Origin: an uncultured Alphaproteobacteria bacterium
GTDB lineage: Bacteria > Pseudomonadota > Alphaproteobacteria > HIMB59 > GCA-002718135
Direction: 5' to 3'
DNA: 48,875 nucleotides
NCBI GenBank assembly: GCA_902604905.1
Contig: CACLAN010000006.1
Span: forward strand, 1-48,875
Shown here: positions 9,330 to 19,840 of the stretch, piece by piece
How the letters are laid out: every line of letters begins with the position of its first letter
Position numbering within the stretch: position 1 is the first letter of the stretch
The notes under the pieces: model-generated
What the model was told of the DNA's origin: nothing
Databases searched by the model: none
The model's input: only the letters and a program-made list of their open reading frames with translations
Translations under genes and position numbers: made by a program

Positions 9330-9379
9330 AAATATACTTTTTTTTAAAATTTCTTGACGAATTATCTTTAAACTGAAAT

Positions 9380-11920
9380 TTGGGGCCAAAATTTATGAAT
9401 GTATTAATTGTTGAATCACCATCAAAGGCAAAGTCTATTAATAAATATTTAGGCTCTGACTTCAAAGTTCTCGCAAGTGTGGGACATGTTCGAGATTTAT
9501 CAGCAAAAAATGATGCGATAGATACTGAAAATGATTTCCAAATGAAATGGGAAACCAGTGATCGTGGAAAAAAAGTGATAAAGGAAATAACAGATGCAGC
9601 AAAAAAATCTGAAAATTTATATCTAGCCACTGACCCCGACCGTGAAGGTGAAGCCATAGCTTGGCATGTAGAAAAACTACTTAGAGATAATTCATCACTT
9701 TCAAAATTAAATATTCACCGTGTTACATTTAATGAAATTACAAAAAATGCAGTTCTTGATAGTCTTAAAGAGCCAAGAGAAATAGATGAAAATTTAGTAA
9801 ATGCTTATCTTGCAAGAAGAGCATTAGATTTTCTTGTTGGTTTTACACTTTCTCCAGTGCTATGGAGAAAGTTACCAGGTTCAAAATCAGCGGGTAGAGT
9901 TCAATCTGTAGCCTTAAGAATAATTAGTGAGAGAGAACTTGAAATAGAAAAATTTATTCCACAGGAATATTGGTCTTTACAAGGCGAGTTTAGAAATAAA
10001 GAAGATAAAATTATTAATTCCAGACTTACAGTTTATGATGGGAATAAAATAGATAAACTTGATATTAAAAATGAGGGTGAAGCGACAAAAATTTTTAATG
10101 ATATTAAAAATTCTACTTTCACAGTTGGAAATATTACGAAAAAAGAAGCTAGAAGAAATCCCTACCCTGCTTTTACTACATCTACAATGCAAATTGAATC
10201 TAGTCGAAAACTTGGTCTTAGTGCGAGTCAAACAATGCGCACAGCTCAACGCCTTTATGAAGGAACAGACATTAAAGGAGAAACAACTGGCTTAATAACT
10301 TATATGCGAACAGACAGTGTTGTCATGTCAAAAGAAGCCATTAACCAAGTTCGAGGTTTTGTAACTGATAATTATGGTGCAAACTATTTACCAGAAGCGC
10401 CAAGAGTTTATAAATCTAAGGCGAAAAATGCCCAAGAAGCACATGAATGTATTAGGCCAACAAATATTTACCTGACACCAAAAGATATTAAGCAATACAT
10501 TACCTTAGAAGAATATAAGCTATATGAAATTATTTGGCAAAGAGCAGTAAGTTCACAAATGGCGAGTGCTGTATTAGATCAAGTAGCTGTTGATATTACA
10601 AACGAAGATAAAAAAATTGTTTTACGAGCAAATGGATCAACAATTAAGTTTCCTGGTATGTACAAAGTTTATCAAGAAGCTAAAGATGATGACAAAGATG
10701 AAGAAAAAGAAACAATTCTTCCTGCCATGAGTGAAGGAGAGAGTTTAAATCTCAAAGAAGTTGAAAAGACACAACATTTTACCTCCCCTCCTCCTCGTTA
10801 CACCGAAGCAAGCTTAGTTAAAAAACTTGAAGAACTTGGTATTGGCAGACCATCTACCTATGCTTCTATTATTAAAGTTCTACAAGATAGAGATTATGTA
10901 ATTTTAGATAAAAAACGTTTTAATCCTCATGATAGAGGACGAATAGTATCAATATTTTTAGAGAAATATTTCAATCAATATGTGGAATATGATTTTACCG
11001 CTGATCTTGAAAATCAACTTGATGAAATTTCTGATGGTAAACTTGATTGGAAAGAAGTTCTAAGAAAATTTTGGGAAACATTTAAACAACTTTGCGATGA
11101 AACTGTAGGCAAATCAAATAGAGAGGTCATTGATGTGTTAGATGATGCACTAGGTCCGCACTTCTTTCCTCCAAACGGAGCAGATGAAAAGAGGAAATGT
11201 CCAACCTGTGATAATGGAAGACTAGGAATTAAAGTTGGAAAGTTTGGAGGATTTATTGGTTGCTCTAATTATCCTGATTGCAAATACACGGTTCAGTTTA
11301 ATCAATTAAATGACAAAGATGGTGCTGCTCTTAGTGGACCAAAAGAAATTGGTATTTATCCTGAAACAGGAGAAATGATTACTCTTCGAAAAGGTCCTTA
11401 TGGATTTTATATGCAAGTTGGTGAAGGGACAAAAGAAAAGAAACCAAAAAGAGTTTCTATTCCTAAAAATTTTGAACCAGATGAAATAGGATTAAACACA
11501 GCAATCCAACTACTTGGCTTACCACGTAAATTAGGATTTCATCCGGAAACAAATAAAACAGTTAGTGCAGGTATTGGAATGTACGGACCATATATTTTGC
11601 ATGATAAAAAATATAAGGCTCTCGAAAAAACAGATAATATTCTTGATATTGAACTTGAAAGAGCCATTGAATTAATTGCTAAACCTACACAGAGAGGTAA
11701 TGCGACGTTAAAAACATTTGGAGAGCATCCAACAGAAAAGAAAAATATTACTGCTCATGATGGAAAATTTGGACCATACGTAAAATGTGGAAAAATAAAT
11801 GCATCAATTCTTGGTGATCAAACAATAGATAGCTTAAAACTAGAAGATGCCATTAGGTTAATTGATGAAAGAAAAGCTAAAATGGGTCTCAAAAAAAAGA
11901 AAAAAACAGTTAAGAATTGA
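9380..11920 (+). CDS. topA: DNA topoisomerase I (type IA)
   Basis: TOPRIM 'LIVESPSKAKSINKYLG', 'ATDPDREGEAIAWH', active-site 'GLITYMRTDSV', zinc ribbon 'CPTCDNGRLGIKVGKFGGFIGCSNYPDC', Lys-rich C-terminus. Confidence 0.97.
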   Translation: MGPKFMNVLIVESPSKAKSINKYLGSDFKVLASVGHVRDLSAKNDAIDTENDFQMKWETSDRGKKVIKEITDAAKKSENLYLATDPDREGEAIAWHVEKLLRDNSSLSKLNIHRVTFNEITKNAVLDSLKEPREIDENLVNAYLARRALDFLVGFTLSPVLWRKLPGSKSAGRVQSVALRIISERELEIEKFIPQEYWSLQGEFRNKEDKIINSRLTVYDGNKIDKLDIKNEGEATKIFNDIKNSTFTVGNITKKEARRNPYPAFTTSTMQIESSRKLGLSASQTMRTAQRLYEGTDIKGETTGLITYMRTDSVVMSKEAINQVRGFVTDNYGANYLPEAPRVYKSKAKNAQEAHECIRPTNIYLTPKDIKQYITLEEYKLYEIIWQRAVSSQMASAVLDQVAVDITNEDKKIVLRANGSTIKFPGMYKVYQEAKDDDKDEEKETILPAMSEGESLNLKEVEKTQHFTSPPPRYTEASLVKKLEELGIGRPSTYASIIKVLQDRDYVILDKKRFNPHDRGRIVSIFLEKYFNQYVEYDFTADLENQLDEISDGKLDWKEVLRKFWETFKQLCDETVGKSNREVIDVLDDALGPHFFPPNGADEKRKCPTCDNGRLGIKVGKFGGFIGCSNYPDCKYTVQFNQLNDKDGAALSGPKEIGIYPETGEMITLRKGPYGFYMQVGEGTKEKKPKRVSIPKNFEPDEIGLNTAIQLLGLPRKLGFHPETNKTVSAGIGMYGPYILHDKKYKALEKTDNILDIELERAIELIAKPTQRGNATLKTFGEHPTEKKNITAHDGKFGPYVKCGKINASILGDQTIDSLKLEDAIRLIDERKAKMGLKKKKKTVKN

Positions 11921-11950
11921 ATTAAGCTAAAATAGTTTTAAATAGAGAAT

Positions 11951-13273
11951 ATGGCAAAAAATATATCTCTATCAACAATCAAAACTTTCAAAAATAAATT
12001 TTTAAGAAATAATAAAAATACAGCATCGCGAAATGCATTAATTAAAAATGATTTAGCCAATGTTGCACTCAATTGGGAAAATTTTAGTCAAATCAATCAT
12101 AATTTTTCTAATCTAATAAAAAAAGAACTACCTGCAACAAATCAAATGGCATCAGGTAGATGTTGGGGATTTGCTGGATTAAATCTTATGCGTTTGCAAG
12201 TTGTTGATAGCCTTGAACTAAATACATTTGAGTTTTCACAAAATTATTTCATGTTTTGGGATAAGTTAGAGAAAGCAAACTATTTTTTAGAAAATATTAT
12301 CAAATCAAGAGATGAATCATATGATAGCAGATTAATTACTCATCTTTTAAAAGCACCGGTTCAAGATGGTGGACAGTGGGATATGTTTGTAAACTTAATT
12401 AATAAGTATGGTGCAGTTCCGAAAGATGTAATGCCTGAAACGAATCATAGCAGTAAATCTGGTGCTATGAATTATATTCTTACGCACAAATTAAGAGAGT
12501 TTGCTTCTATACTAAGAAAGAAACCAGCAAAAAATTCTGCAGCTCTTAAAAAAGACATGATGGAAACAATTTATAATTTACTAGCAATGTTTCTTGGTCA
12601 ACCACCAGATGTTATCAATTGGTCTACTAGAAATAAAGATAATAGACACATTGTTATTTCAGACATGACACCAATTGATTTCTGCAAAAAATATGCTGAC
12701 ATCAATATTAATGATAAAGTTTGCTTAATTCATGCTCCAATGAGCAATAAAAAATTTAATACAATGTATACAGTTAAATATCTTGGTAACGTTGTTGAAG
12801 GACAAATTATTAAATATCTTAATGTGGATATTAAAGAATTAAAAAAATCTGCAATGGACTCAATAAAAAATAATGAAGCTGTATGGTTTGGTTGTGATGT
12901 GGGGAAACGTTTTAGTCGTGATATGGGTGTGCTTGATATGGGTATTTACGACTATGAAAATGTTTTTCAAACTTCATTTAAGATGAATAAACAAACTCGT
13001 TTAGAATACGGTGATAGTGAAATGACTCATGCTATGCTTTTAACAGGTGTAGATATTAAAAAAAGAAATTCAACTAAATGGAAAATTGAAAATAGCTGGG
13101 GAACAAAAAGTGGTAACCAAGGATATATGATGATGACCGATGAATGGTTTGATGAATATACCTATGAAGTTGTTATTGATAAAAAATATCTAAACAAAAG
13201 ACTTTTAAAATACTTAGATATGGAACCAGTAGCACTTGCACCTTGGGATCCAATGGGTGCTTTAGCTAGGTAA
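11951..13273 (+). CDS. pepC: C1-family aminopeptidase (aminopeptidase C / bleomycin hydrolase-like)
   Basis: Papain-like catalytic blocks 'ATNQMASGRCWGFAGLNLMR' (Gln/Cys), 'MTHAMLLTGVD' (His), 'WKIENSWGTKSGNQGYMMMTDEWFDEY' (Asn). Confidence 0.9.
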   Translation: MAKNISLSTIKTFKNKFLRNNKNTASRNALIKNDLANVALNWENFSQINHNFSNLIKKELPATNQMASGRCWGFAGLNLMRLQVVDSLELNTFEFSQNYFMFWDKLEKANYFLENIIKSRDESYDSRLITHLLKAPVQDGGQWDMFVNLINKYGAVPKDVMPETNHSSKSGAMNYILTHKLREFASILRKKPAKNSAALKKDMMETIYNLLAMFLGQPPDVINWSTRNKDNRHIVISDMTPIDFCKKYADININDKVCLIHAPMSNKKFNTMYTVKYLGNVVEGQIIKYLNVDIKELKKSAMDSIKNNEAVWFGCDVGKRFSRDMGVLDMGIYDYENVFQTSFKMNKQTRLEYGDSEMTHAMLLTGVDIKKRNSTKWKIENSWGTKSGNQGYMMMTDEWFDEYTYEVVIDKKYLNKRLLKYLDMEPVALAPWDPMGALAR

Positions 13274-13274
13274 A

Positions 13275-13502
13275 TTGAATAAAGATAACTCATCTAAAAT
13301 TTGGAAATTAATTCAAGAAACAGGAGACTTTTTAAAAGGAAAATTACCTGATCACCCCAATCATCCAAAGGGTAGAAATCCTTATGCTCATGTTGCTTTA
13401 GAGGTAAAAAATCATTTTGGTATGACCTATAAAGATATACCTGATGAAAAATTGAATGAAGTTATTAATTATCTTGAAGAAATAAAATCTAATCCTGAGT
13501 AG
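13275..13502 (+). CDS. Small hypothetical protein (75 aa, TTG start)
   Basis: ORF starts 2 nt after the pepC stop in the same direction; coherent soluble sequence 'GDFLKGKLPDHPNHPKGRNPYAHVALEVKNHFGMTYKDIPDEKLNEVINYLE'. Confidence 0.6.
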   Translation: MNKDNSSKIWKLIQETGDFLKGKLPDHPNHPKGRNPYAHVALEVKNHFGMTYKDIPDEKLNEVINYLEEIKSNPE

Positions 13503-14670
13503 TTGTTCTTTGATTACCTTGAATGGGTAAGAAAATAATAAAAATTGAAACTATAGCCATCATTATTGCATTAATTAAAAACAAATAAGTAAACTCTAGA
13601 GTTATGGAGTATATTTCTGAAATTAAGAATACCGAAATTGGTCCTGATCCAAATGCGAGAATAAACTTAATTCCGTATACAACACCGTGATACTTTTGAG
13701 GTGTAAACCTACCTAGTAGAAGATTTTCTGTAGGCAGAATGCTTGCATTAAATACGGCAGCTAGAATACATAGCACTACTAAAGAGTAACCAGATATGTA
13801 AGCTATACCAAGATAACACGGAAACTGAAGAAATATACCAATTAAGTAAATAGTTTTTAAATTAAATCGATCAGCGAGTAAGCCTCCAACAAACGTTGTT
13901 GCACCAGAAATAAAATAGATAATTGCTATCATAAAACCAATTTGAATAGAGTTAATATTGCCGATACGTATTTCAAAAACTTTTGGTAGGGCTGTTTGCG
14001 TATTGTGAAAAGATAATCCAAGGGCAAACATTGATAAAAGCATGATTAGTGCAATTAAAATCATTTCGTTACGCGAATGATCTTGATCATCATTTTTAAT
14101 AAAATAATTTTTGTAAGATATTTTATCAATGAAGATTAAGTAGATAAGATAAAATCCTATTATAATAGATATTAAACCAGGAAATATAAAAGCTAGCTGC
14201 CAATTTAGTAATTCTGTTAGAGTGCCAGCTATAAATGCTCCGGATCCTATCCCTACCCCGCCAAAAATACCATTTACACCAAGCGCTCTTCCCTGTTTGT
14301 TTGCTGCATGAATAACCCAAGGAATGCCCACAGGATGATAAATTGAACAGAAAAGTCCAAGAAGCGATAAGGAAAAAAATAAAAAAGAAACTGATGTGCT
14401 TAAACCGCATAATATGGAAGCTAATCCCATTCCAATAAACATAATTGTCATTGTTCCTGAACGAGACCATCTATCACTTAACCACCCGAAAGGAATTGCC
14501 CCTAATCCAATTAGTAGAGCTCCAAGAGACCATAATCTAATTAATTGATCATAAGAAATATTCCATTCTTTTTCTACCGTTAGAACGATGACAAAATAAA
14601 ATGCTGCAAACATATGCATGAGTGCATGACCTATTGATGAAAATAGGAGTGTATAAAAAGTATTATTCAA
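13489..14670 (-). CDS. Major facilitator superfamily transporter
   Basis: About 12 hydrophobic segments; 'GWLSDRWSRSGTMTIMFIGMGLA' MFS loop 2-3 motif, 'GGLLADRFNLKTIYLIG'. Confidence 0.87.
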   Translation of the reverse strand: MNNTFYTLLFSSIGHALMHMFAAFYFVIVLTVEKEWNISYDQLIRLWSLGALLIGLGAIPFGWLSDRWSRSGTMTIMFIGMGLASILCGLSTSVSFLFFSLSLLGLFCSIYHPVGIPWVIHAANKQGRALGVNGIFGGVGIGSGAFIAGTLTELLNWQLAFIFPGLISIIIGFYLIYLIFIDKISYKNYFIKNDDQDHSRNEMILIALIMLLSMFALGLSFHNTQTALPKVFEIRIGNINSIQIGFMIAIIYFISGATTFVGGLLADRFNLKTIYLIGIFLQFPCYLGIAYISGYSLVVLCILAAVFNASILPTENLLLGRFTPQKYHGVVYGIKFILAFGSGPISVFLISEIYSITLEFTYLFLINAIMMAIVSIFIIFLPIQGNQRTTTQD

Positions 14671-15058
14671 ACTCTTCGTAATTAATAGAAAGAGAATTCA
14701 CACAGTATCTTTTGCCGGTAGGCTCTGGGCCATCATCAAAGACATGACCTAAATGCGCATCACATTTGGCGCACATAATTTCAATACGCACCATTCCATG
14801 CGATCTATCAGTCTCTGTTTTAATTGCTTCAGGTGATATTTGCTCAAAAAAACTTGGCCATCCACAATAAGAATCATATTTTGTTGAACTGTTAAATAAT
14901 TCATTACCACAGCATTTACATTTAAAAATACCGCCATTAATAATTTCAAAATTTTTACCAGAGAAAGGAGGCTCTGTTCCCTTTTGTCTTGTTACGTAAT
15001 ATTCATCTTCTGTTAGAAGAGATTTCCATTCCTGATCAGTTTTGACTATTTTGTTCAT
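14663..15058 (-). CDS. msrB: Peptide-methionine (R)-S-oxide reductase
   Basis: 'CKCCGNELFNSSTKYDSYCGWPSFF', 'CAKCDAHLGHVFDDGPEPTGKRYCVNSLSI'. Confidence 0.96.
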   Translation of the reverse strand: MNKIVKTDQEWKSLLTEDEYYVTRQKGTEPPFSGKNFEIINGGIFKCKCCGNELFNSSTKYDSYCGWPSFFEQISPEAIKTETDRSHGMVRIEIMCAKCDAHLGHVFDDGPEPTGKRYCVNSLSINYEEFE

Positions 15059-15950
15059 TTTTAAATCTTATATTAGATAATATAATTCCTGTAATTATAA
15101 AAAAAACACCTACAATATGAAATATTGCAAAACTCTCATTTAAAAAAGTTATTGCCCAAATTGCAGCAAAGACAGGTATAAAGTGTAAAAATAAACCGGC
15201 TCTATTTGGTCCAATTAAATAGACACCCTTATTCCAAGCAAAATAAGCAGCAATACTTGCAAAGATAGCAACATAAATAATAATAAAAAAGTCATAAGAA
15301 GATGAAAGTAAAAAGGTACCATTAAAAGATTCAAAAAGATAAAATGGAATAATAAAAAATAAGCCAATAATAATCATAACTTCTAAGCTTGCTAGTTGAG
15401 GAATTGATGTATCCATCTTTTTTAACAGCACGGAATATAAGCACCAAGATATTACAGCAGCAAACATCCATATATCTCCAATAGTAAAATTAAGTGTATA
15501 TAAATTATTTAAATTTCCTTTTAAAATTATAGCTAAAGCACCTATTAAAGATAAAATTATACCAATTAGTTGAAGTTTCGAAATTTTAGTTCGAAACATT
15601 AGCCAGGAGAAACCAATCATAATTACAGGTGCAGTAGATGCCATTATAGTGGAATTCAAAACTAAAGTTGTCTGCAATGAAATATATGTAAATGAGTTAA
15701 ATATTGTAACACTTAGAATACTTAATATAATCATTAATAAAAAGTTTTCTTTATAATACTTAAAATTTTCCAAAATACTTTTTAAGGTGAAAGGTAGTAG
15801 TAAAAGCAAAGCTAAAGACCATCTAAAAAAACTTAATTTAAACGGTGAAAGATCAGTTATATGAGCAACTTTTCCAAAAAAAAAATTTCCTGACCAAAAT
15901 AAAGAAGAGGCTATTAACAATATTACTGCTAACATTAAGTTTTTTGACAT
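15036..15950 (-). CDS. EamA/DMT-family transporter
   Basis: About 10 TM segments in two EamA-like halves; 'SSLFWSGNFFFGKVA', 'GPNRAGLFLHFIPVFAAIWAITFLNE'. Confidence 0.86.
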   Translation of the reverse strand: MSKNLMLAVILLIASSLFWSGNFFFGKVAHITDLSPFKLSFFRWSLALLLLLPFTLKSILENFKYYKENFLLMIILSILSVTIFNSFTYISLQTTLVLNSTIMASTAPVIMIGFSWLMFRTKISKLQLIGIILSLIGALAIILKGNLNNLYTLNFTIGDIWMFAAVISWCLYSVLLKKMDTSIPQLASLEVMIIIGLFFIIPFYLFESFNGTFLLSSSYDFFIIIYVAIFASIAAYFAWNKGVYLIGPNRAGLFLHFIPVFAAIWAITFLNESFAIFHIVGVFFIITGIILSNIRFKNEQNSQN

Positions 15951-16823
15951 TTATTTGTCTACAAGAGTCATTAAGGAGGATGTATCAAACCTATTTCCAC
16001 CATTTTTTTGAACTTCTTCATAATATTTATCAACTATTTTTGTAACAGGAAGCATTGCACCATTTTTACTGGCTTCGTTAAAACATATTGATAAATCCTT
16101 ACGCATCCAATCTACAGCAAAACCATAGTCAAACTTTCCATCAAGCATAGTTCTATATCTATTTTCCATCTGCCATGATTGAGCTGCTCCCTTGGATATA
16201 ACGCTGAGAACTTTTTCCATGTCTACATTGGATTTTTTTCCAAAAGCCATTGCTTCAGATAAACCTTGTACTAATCCCGCAATACAAATTTGATTTATCA
16301 TTTTAGCTATTTGACCTGATCCAGATGGACCTATAAGTTCAATGGCTTTACCATAAGATGTTAGAACTGGCTTAACAGTATTATAATCTTTTTCATCCCC
16401 GCCTATCATAATAGAGAGAACACCATTTTCTGCACCTGCCTGACCACCAGATACAGGAGCATCAAGAAAACTCAATTTTTTAGCTTTAAGTTTTTGATAG
16501 TAATTTCTTGCTATTTCAGCTGAAGCTGTAGTGTGATCAACAATAATTGATCCGTCAGCTATTTTTGAAAGAATTCCATCTTCACCTTCCATTACTTCCA
16601 TAATATCTTCATCACGTCCAACACACATAAAAACAATTTCAGAATTTTGAGAAGCTTCACCAGGAGTTTTAGCCATGCTGCCTTTGTACTCTTCTACCCA
16701 TTTTTCTGCTTTAACAGTTGTTCTATTATAAACAGTTACATTATAACCATTGTGTTGAAGATGGCCTGCCATTGGGTAACCCATTACTCCTAAGCCAATA
16801 AAAGAGACATTTTTAATACTCAT
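15951..16823 (-). CDS. NAD(P)-dependent beta-hydroxyacid dehydrogenase (3-hydroxyisobutyrate dehydrogenase / tartronate semialdehyde reductase family)
   Basis: 'FIGLGVMGYPMAGHL', 'FLDAPVSGGQAGAENGVLSIMIGG', 'GSGQIAKMINQ'. Confidence 0.9.
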   Translation of the reverse strand: MSIKNVSFIGLGVMGYPMAGHLQHNGYNVTVYNRTTVKAEKWVEEYKGSMAKTPGEASQNSEIVFMCVGRDEDIMEVMEGEDGILSKIADGSIIVDHTTASAEIARNYYQKLKAKKLSFLDAPVSGGQAGAENGVLSIMIGGDEKDYNTVKPVLTSYGKAIELIGPSGSGQIAKMINQICIAGLVQGLSEAMAFGKKSNVDMEKVLSVISKGAAQSWQMENRYRTMLDGKFDYGFAVDWMRKDLSICFNEASKNGAMLPVTKIVDKYYEEVQKNGGNRFDTSSLMTLVDK

Positions 16824-17626
16824 GAATATTCTCCTAATTTTTCTAAAATTTTAAATTTCAAATCTTCTGAATTACTAACAATTAAATTCTTATTCTTTTT
16901 TGTAAAGTCATATTTATTTTTATCAAAATCAATGTCAGAACCTCCTGCTTCTCTGACAAAAAGAATACCTGGAATATGATCCCATGGAGATAATTTTGAT
17001 AGAATAGCAAAATTTCTAATGCCAATACCTATATCTATATATTCAAAACCAATGCATCTATAAGAGTTAACTTCTTTAAATATGTTTTTAAATATTTTTA
17101 ACTTATCTTTAAATCCTGGTTCCCAATACTTTGTACTTATCGATCCTATAGTTTCTTCAATTATTTTTGCCTCTTTTGTAATAATTTTATTATTATTGAT
17201 AAAAGCACCTTCATTTAAAATAGCTGAACACATAATTTTATCTAATGGTTTATATATCCAAGAACGTAAAATTTTTTCTTTAAATGTTAAGGCTATCATA
17301 ATTGCAAATTTATCTCTACCATTAGCAAAATTTGTTGTTCCATCTATTGGGTCAACAGTCCAACAATATGCATCTTCATTATAAAAATTTAATATATTTT
17401 CATTTCTAGAATATTCCTCTTCACCTATAAAATTTGCAGTTGGTAAAATTTTTAACAAATTTTTTTTTAATTCTTTTTCTGCCTCTATATCAGCTGCTGT
17501 TACTAAATCAGATCCATTTTTAAAATTAATTTCATCCTCTGATAAATTTTTAAATTTTGGTAAGATAATCTTTTGACTTACGTTAAAACAAATGTCTTCT
17601 ATGTCCTCTTGCTTTATATTATCCAT
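16820..17626 (-). CDS. Inositol monophosphatase family protein
   Basis: 'NFIGEEEY', 'WTVDPIDGTTNFANGRDKFAIMIAL', 'SPWDHIPGILFVREAGG'. Confidence 0.9.
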   Translation of the reverse strand: MDNIKQEDIEDICFNVSQKIILPKFKNLSEDEINFKNGSDLVTAADIEAEKELKKNLLKILPTANFIGEEEYSRNENILNFYNEDAYCWTVDPIDGTTNFANGRDKFAIMIALTFKEKILRSWIYKPLDKIMCSAILNEGAFINNNKIITKEAKIIEETIGSISTKYWEPGFKDKLKIFKNIFKEVNSYRCIGFEYIDIGIGIRNFAILSKLSPWDHIPGILFVREAGGSDIDFDKNKYDFTKKNKNLIVSNSEDLKFKILEKLGEYS

Positions 17627-18464
17627 TTATACATGCTTCAGTATACATTTCTGCTAGTTTCAATGTGATATTACCAATTTTACCATTATTAATTTTTTTA
17701 TTATCAATTTTTAAAATAGGAGTAATAAAACTTCCAGAGCTTGTTAAGAAAACTTCATCAGCATTAATTAATTGCTTTTGGGTAAATTGTTTTTCTATTA
17801 GTTTAAGTTTAGTTTTTTTTATAATTTTTAAAAGAGATGTTCTAGTTACTCCTTTTAAAATATCGGAATTAGCTGGATGAGTTATTAAATTATTTTTTTT
17901 TATAATCCAAATATTAGAAGATGTTCCCTCAGTTACTTTTCCATTTTGTATTAAAATTGCCTCATAAGCATTTTTCTTTTTGGCCATATTTGCTGCTATA
18001 ATATTTGGAAGTAAATTTACTGTTTTAATATCACGTCTTTTCCATCGAAGATCTTGATATGTAATTGTATTTACCCCTACAAATTTTTTTCCAGGTAAAT
18101 TAAAACTTTTATTTCTTGTGTATACAATCAAAGTTGGGGTTAAATTTTTTTGATATTTGTGTTCTCTAAATTGAATTCCTCTTGTAATTTGTAAATATAT
18201 TATACCATTTCTTGTTTTATTTTTTTTTATTAGATTTAGAAAAATATTAGTTAAGTTTTTTTTATTAATTGTAAATTTGATTTCTAGTTCACGAAGAGAA
18301 TATTTTAATCTCTTAAGATGAAAATCTAAATCAATTAAATTGTTATCTAAAACTGCGATAACTTCATAAACACTATCTGCAAATTGTAATCCTCTATCCT
18401 CTATATGAATTCTTGCTGATTTAAAATTTACAAATTTATTATTTATATAAGCAAAATTTGGCAT
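17619..18464 (-). CDS. Aminotransferase class IV, D-amino-acid transaminase-like
   Basis: 'ARIHIEDRGLQFADSVYEVIAV', 'DIKTVNLLPNIIAANMAKKKNAYEAILI', 'VTEGTSSNIWII', 'EVFLTSSGSFITPI'. Confidence 0.9.
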   Translation of the reverse strand: MPNFAYINNKFVNFKSARIHIEDRGLQFADSVYEVIAVLDNNLIDLDFHLKRLKYSLRELEIKFTINKKNLTNIFLNLIKKNKTRNGIIYLQITRGIQFREHKYQKNLTPTLIVYTRNKSFNLPGKKFVGVNTITYQDLRWKRRDIKTVNLLPNIIAANMAKKKNAYEAILIQNGKVTEGTSSNIWIIKKNNLITHPANSDILKGVTRTSLLKIIKKTKLKLIEKQFTQKQLINADEVFLTSSGSFITPILKIDNKKINNGKIGNITLKLAEMYTEACING

Positions 18465-18468
18465 TAAT

Positions 18469-19833
18469 TTAAACTTTTGATAAAAGTTTTTCTAGTTTTT
18501 TTATACAGTTAGTTTCAGCAAAAAAAACAACATCATCATTTTCTTTAAAAACAGTTTGGCTATTAGGGATTATAATTTTTTTATCCCTTACAATAGAGCC
18601 AATACGTATACCCTTTGGTAATTCTAATTCTTTAAGATTTTTATTACAGAGAAATGATTCTGACTGAATATCTGCCTCAATTACTTCTCCAAAACCTTCA
18701 CCTATTGAATAATCGTTTCTTATTTTTACGCCTCTAACTTTTTCTAAAATTTTAGAAATTGTTATTATTTTTGGATCTATTGTCATATCAACTCCGATAT
18801 TAGACAACAGAGATGAATAATTACTATTATTAATTAAAGTTATTGATGTATCAGCCCCTGCTCTTTTAGCTAATAAAGATGATAATATATTGACTTCATC
18901 GTCTTCTGTAATGGATATACAATAACCAGCCTCTGATATGTTAACCTCTTCAAGTATCTGATTGTCCAAACCATCTCCACATGTAACCGTGATATTTTCC
19001 AAATTTGACGCAAGAAATTCAGCACGTTCTTTGTTAGCTTCAATTAATTCAGTTTTTATATAAGTCTCAGAATCTTCAATTAATTGTGCTAACGAAAATC
19101 CAATATTGCCACCGCCAATAACAACAGCCTTTTTAGCTTGTAACTCTTGATGTCCGAACTCAGATAAAACATCAGACAAATTATCAGTTTCAACAACTAA
19201 AAAAATTGTATCTTTTTTTTCAATTTTTGTAGATGAATTTACAGTAAATTTTTGATCACCTCTAAAAATAAACATTATGTTAGCAAGGTAATCAGGAAAT
19301 TTTTCTGATAATTCTCTTACAGTTAGACCTGAATGTAAAAAATTATCTTCACATTTTAATCCAATTAATTTCAATTTTTTATCAGATAACTCAACCATAT
19401 CTATAGTTCCTGGAGAGATTAATCTTCTGAATATCCCTTTTGCAACCTCTTGTTCTGGAGAAATTATTGCATCTATTGGAAAATTTTCATCATTATATAA
19501 ATCTTTCCAATCATTTTTTAAATAATCCTGCTGCCTAATTCTTGCTATTTTCTTTTTGATCTTAAATAAAGAATGGCCAATTTGACAAGTAACCATGTTA
19601 GTTTCATCACTTTTAGTAACTGCAATTAGTATTTCACAATCATTTGCACCTGCATTCTCTAAAACTGATGGCATGCTAGGAATTCCATTTATTATTTTAA
19701 CATCCAAATTTTCAGATACTTTATTTAATCTATTTTCATCTTCATCAATAACTGTAACTTCAAAATTTTCGCGAGATAGTTTATCAGCTATGCTATATCC
19801 AACATCTCCAGCACCACAAATAATTGTTTTCAT
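18469..19833 (-). CDS. trkA: Trk system potassium uptake regulatory protein TrkA
   Basis: Two RCK/TrkA-N halves: 'IICGAGDVGYSIADKLSRENFEVTVID' and 'AVVIGGGNIGFSLAQLIE'. Confidence 0.95.
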   Translation of the reverse strand: MKTIICGAGDVGYSIADKLSRENFEVTVIDEDENRLNKVSENLDVKIINGIPSMPSVLENAGANDCEILIAVTKSDETNMVTCQIGHSLFKIKKKIARIRQQDYLKNDWKDLYNDENFPIDAIISPEQEVAKGIFRRLISPGTIDMVELSDKKLKLIGLKCEDNFLHSGLTVRELSEKFPDYLANIMFIFRGDQKFTVNSSTKIEKKDTIFLVVETDNLSDVLSEFGHQELQAKKAVVIGGGNIGFSLAQLIEDSETYIKTELIEANKERAEFLASNLENITVTCGDGLDNQILEEVNISEAGYCISITEDDEVNILSSLLAKRAGADTSITLINNSNYSSLLSNIGVDMTIDPKIITISKILEKVRGVKIRNDYSIGEGFGEVIEADIQSESFLCNKNLKELELPKGIRIGSIVRDKKIIIPNSQTVFKENDDVVFFAETNCIKKLEKLLSKV

Positions 19834-19840
19834 TGATTAG

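Noticed and set aside
10059-10295. 78-aa plus-strand ORF in an alternative frame inside topA, and 90-aa antisense ORF 9977-10249
   Set aside because: Both overlap the topA toprim/catalytic coding sequence entirely; no independent support.
14126-14470. 114-aa minus-strand ORF out of frame within the MFS gene
   Set aside because: Same-strand alternative frame of a well-supported transporter; no conserved motif.
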